20,950 nucleotides of DNA, taken from Bacillota bacterium (GTDB lineage: Bacteria; Bacillota; Clostridia; Lachnospirales; Lachnospiraceae). Both the position numbers and the translations under genes were made by a program. The notes under the pieces are model-generated. The model worked only from the letters and a program-made list of their open reading frames with translations. It ran no database searches and was not told the origin of the DNA. Shown piece by piece: positions 1-8,612 of this stretch (position 1 is the stretch's first letter; each line of letters begins with the position of its first letter). The stretch covers positions 1-20,950 of the forward strand of contig JAEZHX010000023.1 of the NCBI GenBank assembly GCA_023436765.1, read 5' to 3'.

Positions 1-1121
1 TTTGATACGCCGAGTACGATTCCCATCTCGAAGAGGATTACCATGACTGAGCTGCCTCCGTAGCTGATGAACGGAAGGGGGATACCGGTTGAGGGTATGG
101 TATTGGTAACAACTGCGATATTGATTAATACCTGTATTGCGATATGGGCCAGGACACCGGTGGCGATCAGGCCGCCAAGCAAATCCGGTGAGTTAATGGC
201 GATGATAAAGATGCGCCATATCATCAGGAGGAAGAGCAGGATCAGAGCAATTGCTCCGAAAAGCCCCAATTCCTCACAGATGACCGAGAAGATCATGTCA
301 TTATGGGATTCCGGGATAAACCCGAGCTTCTGCATGCTCTCTCCCAACCCCTTACCGAAGATCCCTCCGGAGGCAATGGCATATAGGCCCTGCAGTATCT
401 GATACCCCTTCGGCTCTGTCTCTACATTCAGCCAGACCGTAATACGTTCCGACCGGTAGGATACGAAGAAAATCAGCAGTGATCCTATGGCAGCTAGCAA
501 AGTTCCGGAGATAATAAAATAAGCCTTTTTCTTACTGGCAACAAAGCAAATGGATACCATGATGACACATACAACCAGCGCTGTCGAGAAGTTCTCGATT
601 ACGATAAGGGCAAGCAGGGGTGATACAAATAATACTACTCTTACGAAGCCCATGAATTTATCCAGTTTTCTAGGTGCAATGTTTACTATGTATGCGGTAA
701 ATAGGATTACCGCGATTTTTGTCAGCTCTGAGGGCTGGAACCTTCCCAATGGTCCTAAGCTGATCCAACGCTTTGCTCCGTTTATGACATCTCCAAAGAT
801 CAGAACATAAACCTGCAGGAAAATACAGAACCAAAATAAAAGTGTGACCGGCTTCAGCCTGATGACCGGCAGTTTTGTGATGAATATATGATAATCTATC
901 TTGGATACCAGCAGCATAATCAGTATTCCGACTCCGCCGAAGAGTGCCTGCCTCTCCAGGTAATGGGTGGCGTTGCCGTATATTCTCTCTGCATTATAGG
1001 AAGAGGTACTGTAAATCATGACTAAGCCGAAGCAAAAGAGAAAAAGGATTAGGAATAATAAGCTGTAGTCATAATAGCTATGCAGTTTCTTTTGCTTGAT
1101 TTCACCGGCAGTTCTGGCCAT
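1..1121 (-). CDS. ftsW: Lipid II polymerase FtsW/SpoVE (SEDS family), 3' end outside window
   Basis: SEDS-family peptidoglycan glycosyltransferase, a multi-pass membrane protein that polymerises lipid II at the septum with a class B PBP. I translated the minus strand by hand: 373 full codons and no stop before the edge, so only the C-terminal end is missing. Visible landmarks are an early membrane segment followed by MIYSTSS, the signature NGAKRWISLGPLGRFQPSEL near residues 113-132, and IPESHNDMIFSVICEELG, whose Asp275 aligns with the essential Asp of RodA/FtsW. Near the end comes the IPLPFISYGGSS motif. The ATG at 1121 is chosen because GGAGG lies 5 nt upstream; an in-frame ATG at 1133 would sit on that ribosome site. 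It lies 81 bp after murD. FtsW (vegetative) and SpoVE (sporulation) cannot be told apart here, although the family call is secure. Confidence 0.95.
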   Translation of the reverse strand, partial: MARTAGEIKQKKLHSYYDYSLLFLILFLFCFGLVMIYSTSSYNAERIYGNATHYLERQALFGGVGILIMLLVSKIDYHIFITKLPVIRLKPVTLLFWFCIFLQVYVLIFGDVINGAKRWISLGPLGRFQPSELTKIAVILFTAYIVNIAPRKLDKFMGFVRVVLFVSPLLALIVIENFSTALVVCVIMVSICFVASKKKAYFIISGTLLAAIGSLLIFFVSYRSERITVWLNVETEPKGYQILQGLYAIASGGIFGKGLGESMQKLGFIPESHNDMIFSVICEELGLFGAIALILLFLLMIWRIFIIAINSPDLLGGLIATGVLAHIAIQVLINIAVVTNTIPSTGIPLPFISYGGSSVMVILFEMGIVLGVS

Positions 1122-1202
1122 GATCTCCTCCATGATTCATCTGATTAAGCTTTAAGTCAAGTAACAAATAAGTCTTAGTACATCTCCATGCACTATTTAA
1201 CA

Positions 1203-2561
1203 TTACAACAGCTCTCTGACATATTCCTTGAAAAGTCTACCCCGCTGCTCATAATTTTCAAACATGCCCCAGCTGGCGCAGGCGGGGGATAAGAGCACCG
1301 CGTCCCCATCCTTTGCTTTCTCTGCACATACTCTTACGGCTTCCTTTAGGTCATCCACCATAATAATATTGGTAAAGCCGTGTCTCTGGGCTGTTTCAGC
1401 GATCTTCTCCCTGGTCTGGCCAAGGAGTATCAGGTATTTCACCTTACCCCCGAACGCTTCGATCCATTCATCGAATTCATTGTGCTTATCGTAACCACCG
1501 CCGATGAGCAGGGTCGGGCTCTTCATTGCCTGAACCGCCTTGATCGAGGCATCGGGATTGGTCCCTTTGGAATCGTTGTAATAGGTTACCCCATTGATCG
1601 TTTCAACATATTCAATCCGGTGCTCCACCGCATTGAAGGAGGTGATTGCCTTATGGATCAGCTCCATCGGTATTCCCATGCTAATGGCCATTCCGACACC
1701 GGCCATAATATTCTCATAATTGTGCTTTCCGAGAACTCTAAGCTCGTTGATATTGCAGACCAGCTGCTTCTCTCCGCCCATTGCATAATAGATCTCATCT
1801 CCCTCCAGATATAACCCATCCTTAAGGATCTCGGTACTGGAGTAAAAGATCACCTTCGTATGGAGTCTGTCGGCCATGGCACGCAGCGTGACGTCTTCAT
1901 GGTTTAGGATGCAAACCTCGGACATGGTCTGGTTCCTCGCAACATTTTCCTTCATACTGATGTAGGTCTCCATCGTATGATGACGGTCCAGATGGTCAGG
2001 AGTGATATTTAAGATCGCACTGACATCTGGTTTGAATTCATGGATCGTTTCCAGCTGGAAGCTGCTCAGCTCGATGACTGACACAGCTTGCTCCGAGGCT
2101 TCCATGGCGATATCCGTATACGGATTACCGATATTGCCCACAACATACACCTCAGGAAAGTAGGTCTTCATGATTTCTCCTACCAGAGTTGTCGTGGTGG
2201 TCTTGCCATTCGTACCGGTTATTCCGATGATCTTACCCTTGGAGAAACGGTAAGCCAGTTCAATCTCTCCCCAGACAGGGATTCCCATAGAACTGATCTT
2301 AACCACAACCGGATGATCGATTGCGATGCCCGGACTGATCACAAGCAGGCTGATGGTAGGAAGAAGCTCCTCGGGCAGTTCACCGAAGACAGCCTGAAAA
2401 TTATGGTGAATATCAATTCTATCCTGAAAATCCTCCGGCTTCAGCTTCGCATTGCCGTCATACAGAACCACAAAGGCTCCTTGCTTCTGCAGTAATCTAC
2501 TTGCAGAAATTCCACTTTTCGCTGCCCCGAATACCAGGACCTTCTTATCCTTTAACTGCAT
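1203..2561 (-). CDS. murD: UDP-N-acetylmuramoyl-L-alanine--D-glutamate ligase
   Basis: Cytoplasmic Mur ligase that adds D-glutamate to UDP-MurNAc-L-Ala using ATP. The protein of 452 residues has the usual MurD length. It starts with a Rossmann-like KVLVFGAAKSGISA segment, then the ATP loop GITGTNGKTT (about 114-123), ELSSFQLE, NITPDHLDRH, the NAVEHRIE and YNDSKGTNPDA signatures of the central domain, and a C-terminal SPACASWGMFENYEQRG. The frame stays open to a TTG at 2648, but the ATG at 2561 is preferred: GGAG lies 6 nt upstream and the protein then begins directly at the N-terminal domain (MQLKDKKVLVFG). It sits between mraY and ftsW, as in many Firmicutes dcw clusters. The 120 bp to mraY hold no convincing promoter. 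Confidence 0.97.
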   Translation of the reverse strand: MQLKDKKVLVFGAAKSGISASRLLQKQGAFVVLYDGNAKLKPEDFQDRIDIHHNFQAVFGELPEELLPTISLLVISPGIAIDHPVVVKISSMGIPVWGEIELAYRFSKGKIIGITGTNGKTTTTTLVGEIMKTYFPEVYVVGNIGNPYTDIAMEASEQAVSVIELSSFQLETIHEFKPDVSAILNITPDHLDRHHTMETYISMKENVARNQTMSEVCILNHEDVTLRAMADRLHTKVIFYSSTEILKDGLYLEGDEIYYAMGGEKQLVCNINELRVLGKHNYENIMAGVGMAISMGIPMELIHKAITSFNAVEHRIEYVETINGVTYYNDSKGTNPDASIKAVQAMKSPTLLIGGGYDKHNEFDEWIEAFGGKVKYLILLGQTREKIAETAQRHGFTNIIMVDDLKEAVRVCAEKAKDGDAVLLSPACASWGMFENYEQRGRLFKEYVRELL

Positions 2562-2681
2562 ATCAGTCTCCAATCCTCCGTTTTGTGGACGCTTCAATCT
2601 AAATGTAAACCATTCTCCAGTCACAGATGTAACATCCGAATGGGTCAATTTTATGGCATGTTAATTGTTTCCTACAATGAT

Positions 2682-3650
2682 TTATGACAGTCCCATCAGT
2701 GCGATCAGGCAGAGTATGGTTGTAACGATTGAGAATACTGCTACTACTCTGGTCTCAGCCCATCCCATTAATTCAAAATGATGATGGATCGGAGCCATTT
2801 TGAATAATCTTTTCCCTCCGGTCAGCTTGAAGTAACCGACCTGTAGCATAACCGATATTACCTCTATCAGATAGATAAGTCCCACCAACAGAATGAATAG
2901 GGGCATCTTCATGACATAGGCTGAGGCGGCCACGAACCCTCCCAGGGCCAGTGAACCTGTATCTCCCATAAACACCTTGGCAGGATACACATTATATAGA
3001 AGGAACGCCAGCAAGCTACCTGCAGCCGCACCGGTAATCGGAGATATTCCATTGTGCAGACCGATAGCAACAACTGTGAAGAAGGTTGCGATCAGTACGG
3101 TTACACTGGACTCAAGTCCATCGAGTCCGTCTGTAAAATTAGAACCATTTACGGTGCCAAGGACCACTATGAAGAACATCGGTAAAAACAGATAGGAAAC
3201 ATCTGCGTATTTTCCTCCCGAAAAAGGAATCAGCATCAGGGTAACATCCTCCATGGAACTCACCAGATAGTACCCTAAGATAGCAGTGACCAGAATTTGC
3301 CCCAGCATCTTCTGCCAGGCCTTCAAGCCCATGGAACGCTTCATTACCACCTTGATATAATCATCAATAAAGCCGATGATGCCAAAACCAATCGTAGCAA
3401 ATAAAACAGGTACGATTTCTTTATGACCCCTGATATAGATTAAGGAAGTAATTGAGATGCTTAATACGATGACAATACCACCCATGGTAGGCGTCCCTGA
3501 TTTCCTCTGATGAGACTCCGGCCCTTCCTGTCTGATATACTGTCCAAATTTCAGTCTCTTAAGAAAGGGAATCAGCAGTGGGCATAGCACCACACAAACT
3601 CCAAACGATATGATAACGGGTAAGATCAACTGAAAGTCCGAAAAACCCAT
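2682..3650 (-). CDS. mraY: Phospho-N-acetylmuramoyl-pentapeptide-transferase
   Basis: Integral membrane enzyme that transfers phospho-MurNAc-pentapeptide from UDP to undecaprenyl phosphate, giving lipid I. Diagnostic motifs are all present: GTPTMGG near the N terminus, the acidic pair in FIDDYIKV (D96, D97), NFTDGLDGL (D174), FMGDTGSLALGG (D230) and the HHH motif in APIHHHFELMGW (H289-291). There are about ten hydrophobic segments. I chose the ATG at 3650 (322 residues) because GGAG is 7 nt upstream and the length matches Bacillus MraY. An in-frame ATG at 3671 adds seven residues but has a poor ribosome site. The gene follows the spoVD-like PBP directly, with no murE or murF between them, and has a promoter-like element just upstream. 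Confidence 0.97.
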   Translation of the reverse strand: MGFSDFQLILPVIISFGVCVVLCPLLIPFLKRLKFGQYIRQEGPESHQRKSGTPTMGGIVIVLSISITSLIYIRGHKEIVPVLFATIGFGIIGFIDDYIKVVMKRSMGLKAWQKMLGQILVTAILGYYLVSSMEDVTLMLIPFSGGKYADVSYLFLPMFFIVVLGTVNGSNFTDGLDGLESSVTVLIATFFTVVAIGLHNGISPITGAAAGSLLAFLLYNVYPAKVFMGDTGSLALGGFVAASAYVMKMPLFILLVGLIYLIEVISVMLQVGYFKLTGGKRLFKMAPIHHHFELMGWAETRVVAVFSIVTTILCLIALMGLS

Positions 3651-3698
3651 TGCATAACTCCAATCCGCCATTGCGTCAGGCCTAATATAACCCTAGCT

Positions 3699-3727
3699 AT
3701 TATACTTTAATGCATGTGAAAATACAA
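3699..3727 (-). promoter_or_regulatory. Putative sigma-A promoter before mraY
   Basis: On the minus strand, TTGTAT (3722-3727) is followed after exactly 17 bp by a perfect TATAAT (3699-3704). It fills the short gap between the spoVD-like stop codon and mraY, giving a predicted leader of roughly 40 nt. The -35 matches only the TTG of the consensus, so strength is uncertain. It would let mraY-murD-ftsW be transcribed apart from the mraZ promoter. Confidence 0.5.
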
Positions 3728-3730
3728 TAT

Positions 3731-5680
3731 TCAGTTGAAGTAAAGAATCAGATCACTGTTCTTCTCCACGCTCTCGCCTGGCAGGGGGAATTGTTCGATT
3801 ACCTTCTCCCCTTCGCCTAGCTGATACAACTCTCCAAAGTCATAGATCTTTATGAGCTGCTTTGCTTCCTTCTCTGTCTTCCCGATAAAATCAGGCATGA
3901 CAAAGGTACCAACATTATATTCTTTCGCTTCAATCTCACTGTAGCTGGGTTCTATTCCCATATAAGGGAGAATGTTATTATACAGTTCAGCAATCACCGG
4001 GGCTGCGATTGTTCCGCCATAGTAAATACCCTTCGGTTCATCAATCAGAACTAAGGCCATGACCTGTGGGTCATTTGCAGGAGCAAAACCAATGAAGGAG
4101 GATATATATTTCCCGCTCCTTCTGGGTAGCTTCTCGGAGGTAGCAGTCTTGCCGCCGACATGAAAGCCGGGAAGATATGCACGCTTTCCCGTACCGTCGG
4201 ATACCACTGCTTCCAAGAGCATTTTCATAGTCTCTGAGGTCTCACTGGAAACAGCACCCTCGGTGGTCTTATATTCTAAGGTCTTTATCGTTTTTCCTTC
4301 CGGGTTCTTGATGGATACTCCGATATGGGGTGTTACCAGCTTCCCTCCGTTTACGATGGCACTGCCTGCTGATAACAGCTGTAGCGGTGTAATCTGGAAG
4401 GACTGGCCGAAGGACATGGTGGCTAATTCAACAGCACCTATTACATCCTTCTTATGCATAATTGAATTGGCTTCACCCGGAAGATCGACTCCGGTTCTTT
4501 TAAATAAGCCGAGTTTGTCATAATATTCATACATCTTATCTACGCCGACTCTTGCTCCGATCTCCATAAAGACCGGATTGCAGGAATTCTTAATCCCGTC
4601 GACGAAATTCTGACTGCCATGGCCTCCGGCTTTATGGCAGCGAATCAGGCGGTCTTCTACCTTTTTATAGCCGGGACAGAAGAAGGTATCTGTTAGCTTT
4701 ACTACCTTTTCCTCCAGCGCAGCTGTCGCGGTAACAATTTTAAAGGCCGAACCCGGTTCATAGGTATCACTGATACAGGCATTACGCCACATACCATTCA
4801 GAAGCTCCGTTTTCTCTTTCTCAGTCAGGGTCTGTCCGGCATACCTTGCGGCTATCTCTTCGCTTAAGGTATAGGGATCATTCAGATTAAATTCCGGAAC
4901 ATTGACCATCGCATAGATTTCACCGTTCTGAGGGTTCATCACAATGATCTTTACATTATTGGCCCCCTTAGCCTTCATTACCTTCTGGGCAGCCTGTTCC
5001 GCATATTTTTGTATATTCACATCCAGGCTAGTGTATAAATCATTGCCGGGCTGAGGCTCAATCCTGTCCTCAGCTGCATTTTCGATTTCCACACCGTAAG
5101 CTGTCGTCAGTGTGAGTATGGTACCATCGAGGCCCTTCAGATAATCCTCGTATTTTACTTCGAGTCCGATAATACCCTGGTTATCGCTTCCGGTAAAGCC
5201 GATTACCTTGGAAGCAAGGCTTTCATACGGATAATAGCGTTTATAATCTTCATCCACCATTACACCATCCAGGTCATATTCACGAATATGATCGGCAATC
5301 TCCTTGTTCACATTCGACTTGATCCGTTCAATGGAGGATTTCTTCTCTACCCGCTTTCTTACTGCGGCTTCATTTAGTCCAAGCTCTTTCGAGAGCACCT
5401 GTATGACTCGTTCCGGATCCTTAATCTGACTGTGGATGACGGAGATGGTGCAGACCGGTTTGTTGGTTGCCAGCTCTACACCGTTACGGTCATAGATACT
5501 GCCCCGCTCTGCCTTGATTGCTCTTTCTCTCTCGTGGAGAGCCTTTGCCCTGGCTGCATAATCTCCTGATTTAAAAATCATATAATAACCAAGTCTGCCC
5601 ATAAGGCCTATGGAGGAAAATATCACAACCATTACGATGATTAATACATTCTTTCTGTTAAATGTCCTATTTCTGGCCAT
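3731..5680 (-). CDS. spoVD: Class B penicillin-binding protein with C-terminal PASTA domain (SpoVD/FtsI-like transpeptidase)
   Basis: Membrane-anchored DD-transpeptidase that cross-links peptidoglycan. The 649-residue protein has a short basic N terminus, one membrane anchor (about 12-33), a dimerisation domain starting at RGSIYDRNG, and the transpeptidase domain. Active-site motifs are SAFK (Ser311, Lys314), SCN (366-368) and KTAT (511-514); the last replaces the usual KTGT. One PASTA domain closes the protein (about 590-649, from VMPDFIGKT). The PASTA end and position after another class B PBP match SpoVD, the spore-cortex PBP of Bacillus, but clostridial relatives may act in vegetative division. 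The ATG at 5680 has AAGG 9 nt upstream; the TTG just before it is an alternative. The preceding PBP gene ends 53 bp upstream, and a 6-bp stem lies just before the ribosome site. Confidence 0.9.
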   Translation of the reverse strand: MARNRTFNRKNVLIIVMVVIFSSIGLMGRLGYYMIFKSGDYAARAKALHERERAIKAERGSIYDRNGVELATNKPVCTISVIHSQIKDPERVIQVLSKELGLNEAAVRKRVEKKSSIERIKSNVNKEIADHIREYDLDGVMVDEDYKRYYPYESLASKVIGFTGSDNQGIIGLEVKYEDYLKGLDGTILTLTTAYGVEIENAAEDRIEPQPGNDLYTSLDVNIQKYAEQAAQKVMKAKGANNVKIIVMNPQNGEIYAMVNVPEFNLNDPYTLSEEIAARYAGQTLTEKEKTELLNGMWRNACISDTYEPGSAFKIVTATAALEEKVVKLTDTFFCPGYKKVEDRLIRCHKAGGHGSQNFVDGIKNSCNPVFMEIGARVGVDKMYEYYDKLGLFKRTGVDLPGEANSIMHKKDVIGAVELATMSFGQSFQITPLQLLSAGSAIVNGGKLVTPHIGVSIKNPEGKTIKTLEYKTTEGAVSSETSETMKMLLEAVVSDGTGKRAYLPGFHVGGKTATSEKLPRRSGKYISSFIGFAPANDPQVMALVLIDEPKGIYYGGTIAAPVIAELYNNILPYMGIEPSYSEIEAKEYNVGTFVMPDFIGKTEKEAKQLIKIYDFGELYQLGEGEKVIEQFPLPGESVEKNSDLILYFN

Positions 5681-5733
5681 CAAATCAAACCTTGAAACTC
5701 TTATCGTTTCATTTTATTACATATGCTGTCTCT

Positions 5734-7917
5734 TTATTCATTCATTGGTCCGATTGCGGCTCCATTATACTCGTCCTCTGCATTTTCTCCGGCATTATCA
5801 TCGATTATTGCTCCGGAGGCCGTATCTCCGGTTGTCCCATTTTCGTCTCCGTTTACACTCTCCGATCCATTTGGTAAGCCAGTCTCCTCCGCAGTAGTTC
5901 CTTCTCCTGCATTTTGACTATCCTGGGTATCTCCCTGCCCCGCCTCTTCTTCGGGCAGTTCACTGTCAGGTTCATCTCCGGAGGCAGTATCATCCTCTCC
6001 GTTTGATCCTTCCGGGTCATCAGCAGTAGCTTCTCCTCCGGGTACATTGTTGCCTTCCTGTCCGGGAATAGCTGCTCCCTCTGCATTGTCTGCGGAAGTA
6101 TCGTCTTCACCCGGCAGTAGATAATCAATCTCACCCTCTGGATAGATCCCTAAGGCAGGAAGGATCTCCGTTAATACCTTACTGGCTAATTTCGTAGCGA
6201 TGGAGCTGTCGTCCTGCTTTTCTACATTCTGAGGTTCATCCACGATGATATATATGACGATTTCCGGATTAATCGCCGGAACAGCTCCCAGGAAGGAAAC
6301 CAGATAGGTCTTAGCATCACGGGGATATTTCTGTGCAGTACCGGTCTTGCCCCCGACGGAGTATCCGGGAACCTGAGCCGGCTTTGCCGTTCCCAGTTCT
6401 ACAGTCTGATACATATATTTCTGAATAAATTCGGAGGTTTCCTCCGAAACCGTCTGTCTGATCAGGGTCTTGTCAATCTGACTTATCGTGGCACCGGCAT
6501 CATTCACAATCTTCTTAACGATATGGGGCTGATAATAGTAGCCTCCATTCACCAGAGAGCTATAGCCGGCTGCCATCTGCAACATGGTTACGTTAAAATT
6601 CTGACCGAAGCTGTTGGTAGCAAGATCGGTTACATTCTTATCCTGCGCCAGGATGCCCGCTTCCTCACCGGGAAGATCCACCCCTGTTTTTTGTCCGAAG
6701 CCGAAATTCATCTGATAGGGATAGAAGATATCCTTCCCCTCCATGGCTGCAATCTGCATCAAGGCATCATTACAGGATTTCATCAGGGCTTCACCGAGAG
6801 TTACATCCCCGTGTCCTGTTCTCTTGTTACACTTAATGTCAAAGCCTCCGATATGCTCAATGCCGTCGCAGAAAAAGGTGGTATTCTCATTTACATAAGC
6901 CTCCTCGAGTGCAGAGGAAACCGTAAAGGGTTTGAAGGTCGATCCGGGCTCAAAGCCGTAGCTGATTACATCATTCTTCCATAGCCTATTCATAGCTTCG
7001 ATTTTCTGCTCAGAAGTCATGGCTGCCAGCTCTTCCTCCGGGTAGATTCCTGTAAGATCTCTGGGAGAGTTCAGGTTATATTCCTGATTGGAGGCCATGG
7101 CAATAATGTCACCGTTATTCGGATCCATCACCAGTATGCCGATGTTCTTGCTCCCGGTCTCCGCATTAAATTCTTGGATATTTTTTTGAAGTATCCGTTG
7201 AACATTGGCATCAATGGTAGTAACAATGGAGTTGCCATTCTCCGGCTTTTTAACGATCCTTTCTATATTAAGTGAAGAATCATAATAGCCGTATTCTCTT
7301 CCGTTTGTTCCATTTAGCAGATCATTATAATATTCCTCAATTCCCCAGATACCGGTATTATCTGATGAGGTGAAGCCTAAGATATCACAGGCGAGAGTAT
7401 CAAAGGGATAGCTTCTGATATATTCCTCCTCAAACCATACGCATTTGATATGACTGTTGGTATTCATCAGCTCTTTAAATTGATTCACTTCATCTATTTT
7501 TAGGTTCTTTTTTAAAATGACATACTGACTCTCCGGCCTGTCTTTCAGTATCTGATTGACTGTAGCAGGCTCAATGCCAAAATTGGAGTACAGTGCATCA
7601 GCTGTTTCGGTTATGTATTCAGAATTAATAAGCAGTTTTTTAGGATCCAAAATCAGGCGGAACTGAAGCTCACTTCTCGCAAGAACTGTTCCATTCCTGT
7701 CCATGATATCGCCTCGTTTATACGGCAGCACTGCGCTGACGTAGGACTGTCTGGACAAGACCTGCTTGGCATAACGTTCACCGTCAGTCTGCATGATATA
7801 GATCAATCTACCGATCAGACCGGTTAAAAGAAGAGTTATAACACAAAATACAAGCAATAATCTTGCTTGCATTCGTGAGGTAAAGGATTTGATTTTCTTT
7901 TCCGAATATTTTTCCAT
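5734..7917 (-). CDS. pbpB: Class B penicillin-binding protein (PBP2B/FtsI-like transpeptidase) with long acidic C-terminal tail
   Basis: Division-type DD-transpeptidase, expected to work with FtsW and FtsL at the septum. In the 727-residue protein a basic N terminus leads into one membrane anchor (about 20-42), then a dimerisation domain starting at KRGDIMDRNGTVLA. The catalytic domain has STFK (Ser326, Lys329), SCN (381-383) and KTGT (524-527). There is no PASTA domain. From about residue 600 the chain becomes roughly 127 residues of low-complexity sequence rich in Asp, Glu, Gly, Thr, Ser and Pro, which should be disordered outside the cell. The reading frame is intact to the stop, so this is not a frameshift artefact. 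I use the ATG at 7917 (GAGG 9 nt upstream); an in-frame ATG at 7932 adds five residues. It follows ftsL by 27 bp. Confidence 0.92.
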   Translation of the reverse strand: MEKYSEKKIKSFTSRMQARLLLVFCVITLLLTGLIGRLIYIMQTDGERYAKQVLSRQSYVSAVLPYKRGDIMDRNGTVLARSELQFRLILDPKKLLINSEYITETADALYSNFGIEPATVNQILKDRPESQYVILKKNLKIDEVNQFKELMNTNSHIKCVWFEEEYIRSYPFDTLACDILGFTSSDNTGIWGIEEYYNDLLNGTNGREYGYYDSSLNIERIVKKPENGNSIVTTIDANVQRILQKNIQEFNAETGSKNIGILVMDPNNGDIIAMASNQEYNLNSPRDLTGIYPEEELAAMTSEQKIEAMNRLWKNDVISYGFEPGSTFKPFTVSSALEEAYVNENTTFFCDGIEHIGGFDIKCNKRTGHGDVTLGEALMKSCNDALMQIAAMEGKDIFYPYQMNFGFGQKTGVDLPGEEAGILAQDKNVTDLATNSFGQNFNVTMLQMAAGYSSLVNGGYYYQPHIVKKIVNDAGATISQIDKTLIRQTVSEETSEFIQKYMYQTVELGTAKPAQVPGYSVGGKTGTAQKYPRDAKTYLVSFLGAVPAINPEIVIYIIVDEPQNVEKQDDSSIATKLASKVLTEILPALGIYPEGEIDYLLPGEDDTSADNAEGAAIPGQEGNNVPGGEATADDPEGSNGEDDTASGDEPDSELPEEEAGQGDTQDSQNAGEGTTAEETGLPNGSESVNGDENGTTGDTASGAIIDDNAGENAEDEYNGAAIGPMNE
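5811..5991. repeat. Pair of 16-bp near-identical repeats in the PBP acidic tail
   Basis: CTCCGGAGGCCGTATC at 5811-5826 and CTCCGGAGGCAGTATC at 5976-5991 differ at one base and lie 165 bp apart, in the same reading frame. On the coding strand both encode the peptide DTASG. They suggest that the acidic tail grew by slippage or internal duplication, though biased codon use in a low-complexity region could also produce them. Confidence 0.55.
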
Positions 7918-7944
7918 CGTATTCAACCTCATCTCATCCGTATT

Positions 7945-8457
7945 TTATTCCGGTATATCCTGATATTGTCTCACATATCCCTCATCCTTGCTCTGATAAG
8001 TGATTACCGTATTTTTATTCGGATAAACCATTCCAAGTTCGCCGACAGCTACCTCGTATACATAGTCCAGATCATAGGCTGAATTAATTTGCTCGTATGC
8101 AGCATCATTTTCACTTTTCATTGTGGTCAGGTTATGTTCCATAGAGATAATCTCCTTCTCCATGGCAGATACATCATATTGAAGCATAAGAAGTTGTACG
8201 CAGAAATATAAGGTGGTAATTATCGCCATCGTAAGCACCAGCATGGAAGCCATATTAATTCCGGATACCATTCTGGGTGACCTGCGCTCCTGCCTCTCCG
8301 GTAACTGCCTTCTCTCCGGTAAGGGCTGCCGCCCCGGAATCGGAGTAGAACTAAGCTCCCTTCTGTCAGGTACTGCGCTTAAGGTTCGTACGGTATTTCC
8401 TTCCACATAGCTTGTCCTGTGATAATCAAATTGATTTTTTCTGTTACTAGCCTCCAT
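7945..8457 (-). CDS. ftsL: FtsL-like septum-formation protein
   Basis: Small bitopic division protein of 170 residues. Residues 1-68 are cytoplasmic, basic and rich in Pro and Arg, with the near repeat LPERRQLPERQERR at 46-59. A membrane segment covers about 69-91, followed by a heptad-like coiled coil (about 95-127) and a short extracellular end. Sequence identity to characterised FtsL is low in all Firmicutes, so the call rests on topology and on the fixed position between rsmH and the first class B PBP. FtsL forms a complex with DivIC/FtsB and activates FtsW with its PBP partner. The ATG at 8457 is chosen because AGGGG lies 7 nt upstream; a GTG at 8475 would place that ribosome site inside the gene. 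The cytoplasmic part is longer than in many FtsL proteins. Confidence 0.82.
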   Translation of the reverse strand: MEASNRKNQFDYHRTSYVEGNTVRTLSAVPDRRELSSTPIPGRQPLPERRQLPERQERRSPRMVSGINMASMLVLTMAIITTLYFCVQLLMLQYDVSAMEKEIISMEHNLTTMKSENDAAYEQINSAYDLDYVYEVAVGELGMVYPNKNTVITYQSKDEGYVRQYQDIPE

Positions 8458-8612
8458 GTAATAACCCCTCTCCACACCACTTAAGTCTAATTATCCTGCG
8501 TATTCAGATGTCATCGAATGCTGGTTATTTCCCGAAAAATTCCCGGGCTCTCCTCTTTGTTGCTAAATTGCTTTCGTATAGTTCATTAAGCGCAAACTCT
8601 GCTGTAAGACTT

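Noticed and set aside
1380..1814. Plus-strand open frame of 144 codons opposite murD
   Set aside because: Antisense to conserved MurD motifs; no ribosome site or family resemblance.
2562..2681. Promoter before murD (TTGTAG with TAAAAT 18 bp downstream)
   Set aside because: Poor -35 and no supporting context; such matches are common in AT-rich gaps.
5853..6134. Minus-strand second frame of 93 codons inside the PBP acidic tail
   Set aside because: Considered as a sign of a frameshift in the PBP or an overlapping gene. The PBP frame runs unbroken to its stop, and this frame is Arg/Met-rich as expected from shifted acidic codons.
8477..8482. Single AAGTGG upstream of ftsL as another MraZ box
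   Set aside because: One 6-bp copy is expected by chance several times in a window of this size, and it lacks phased neighbours.
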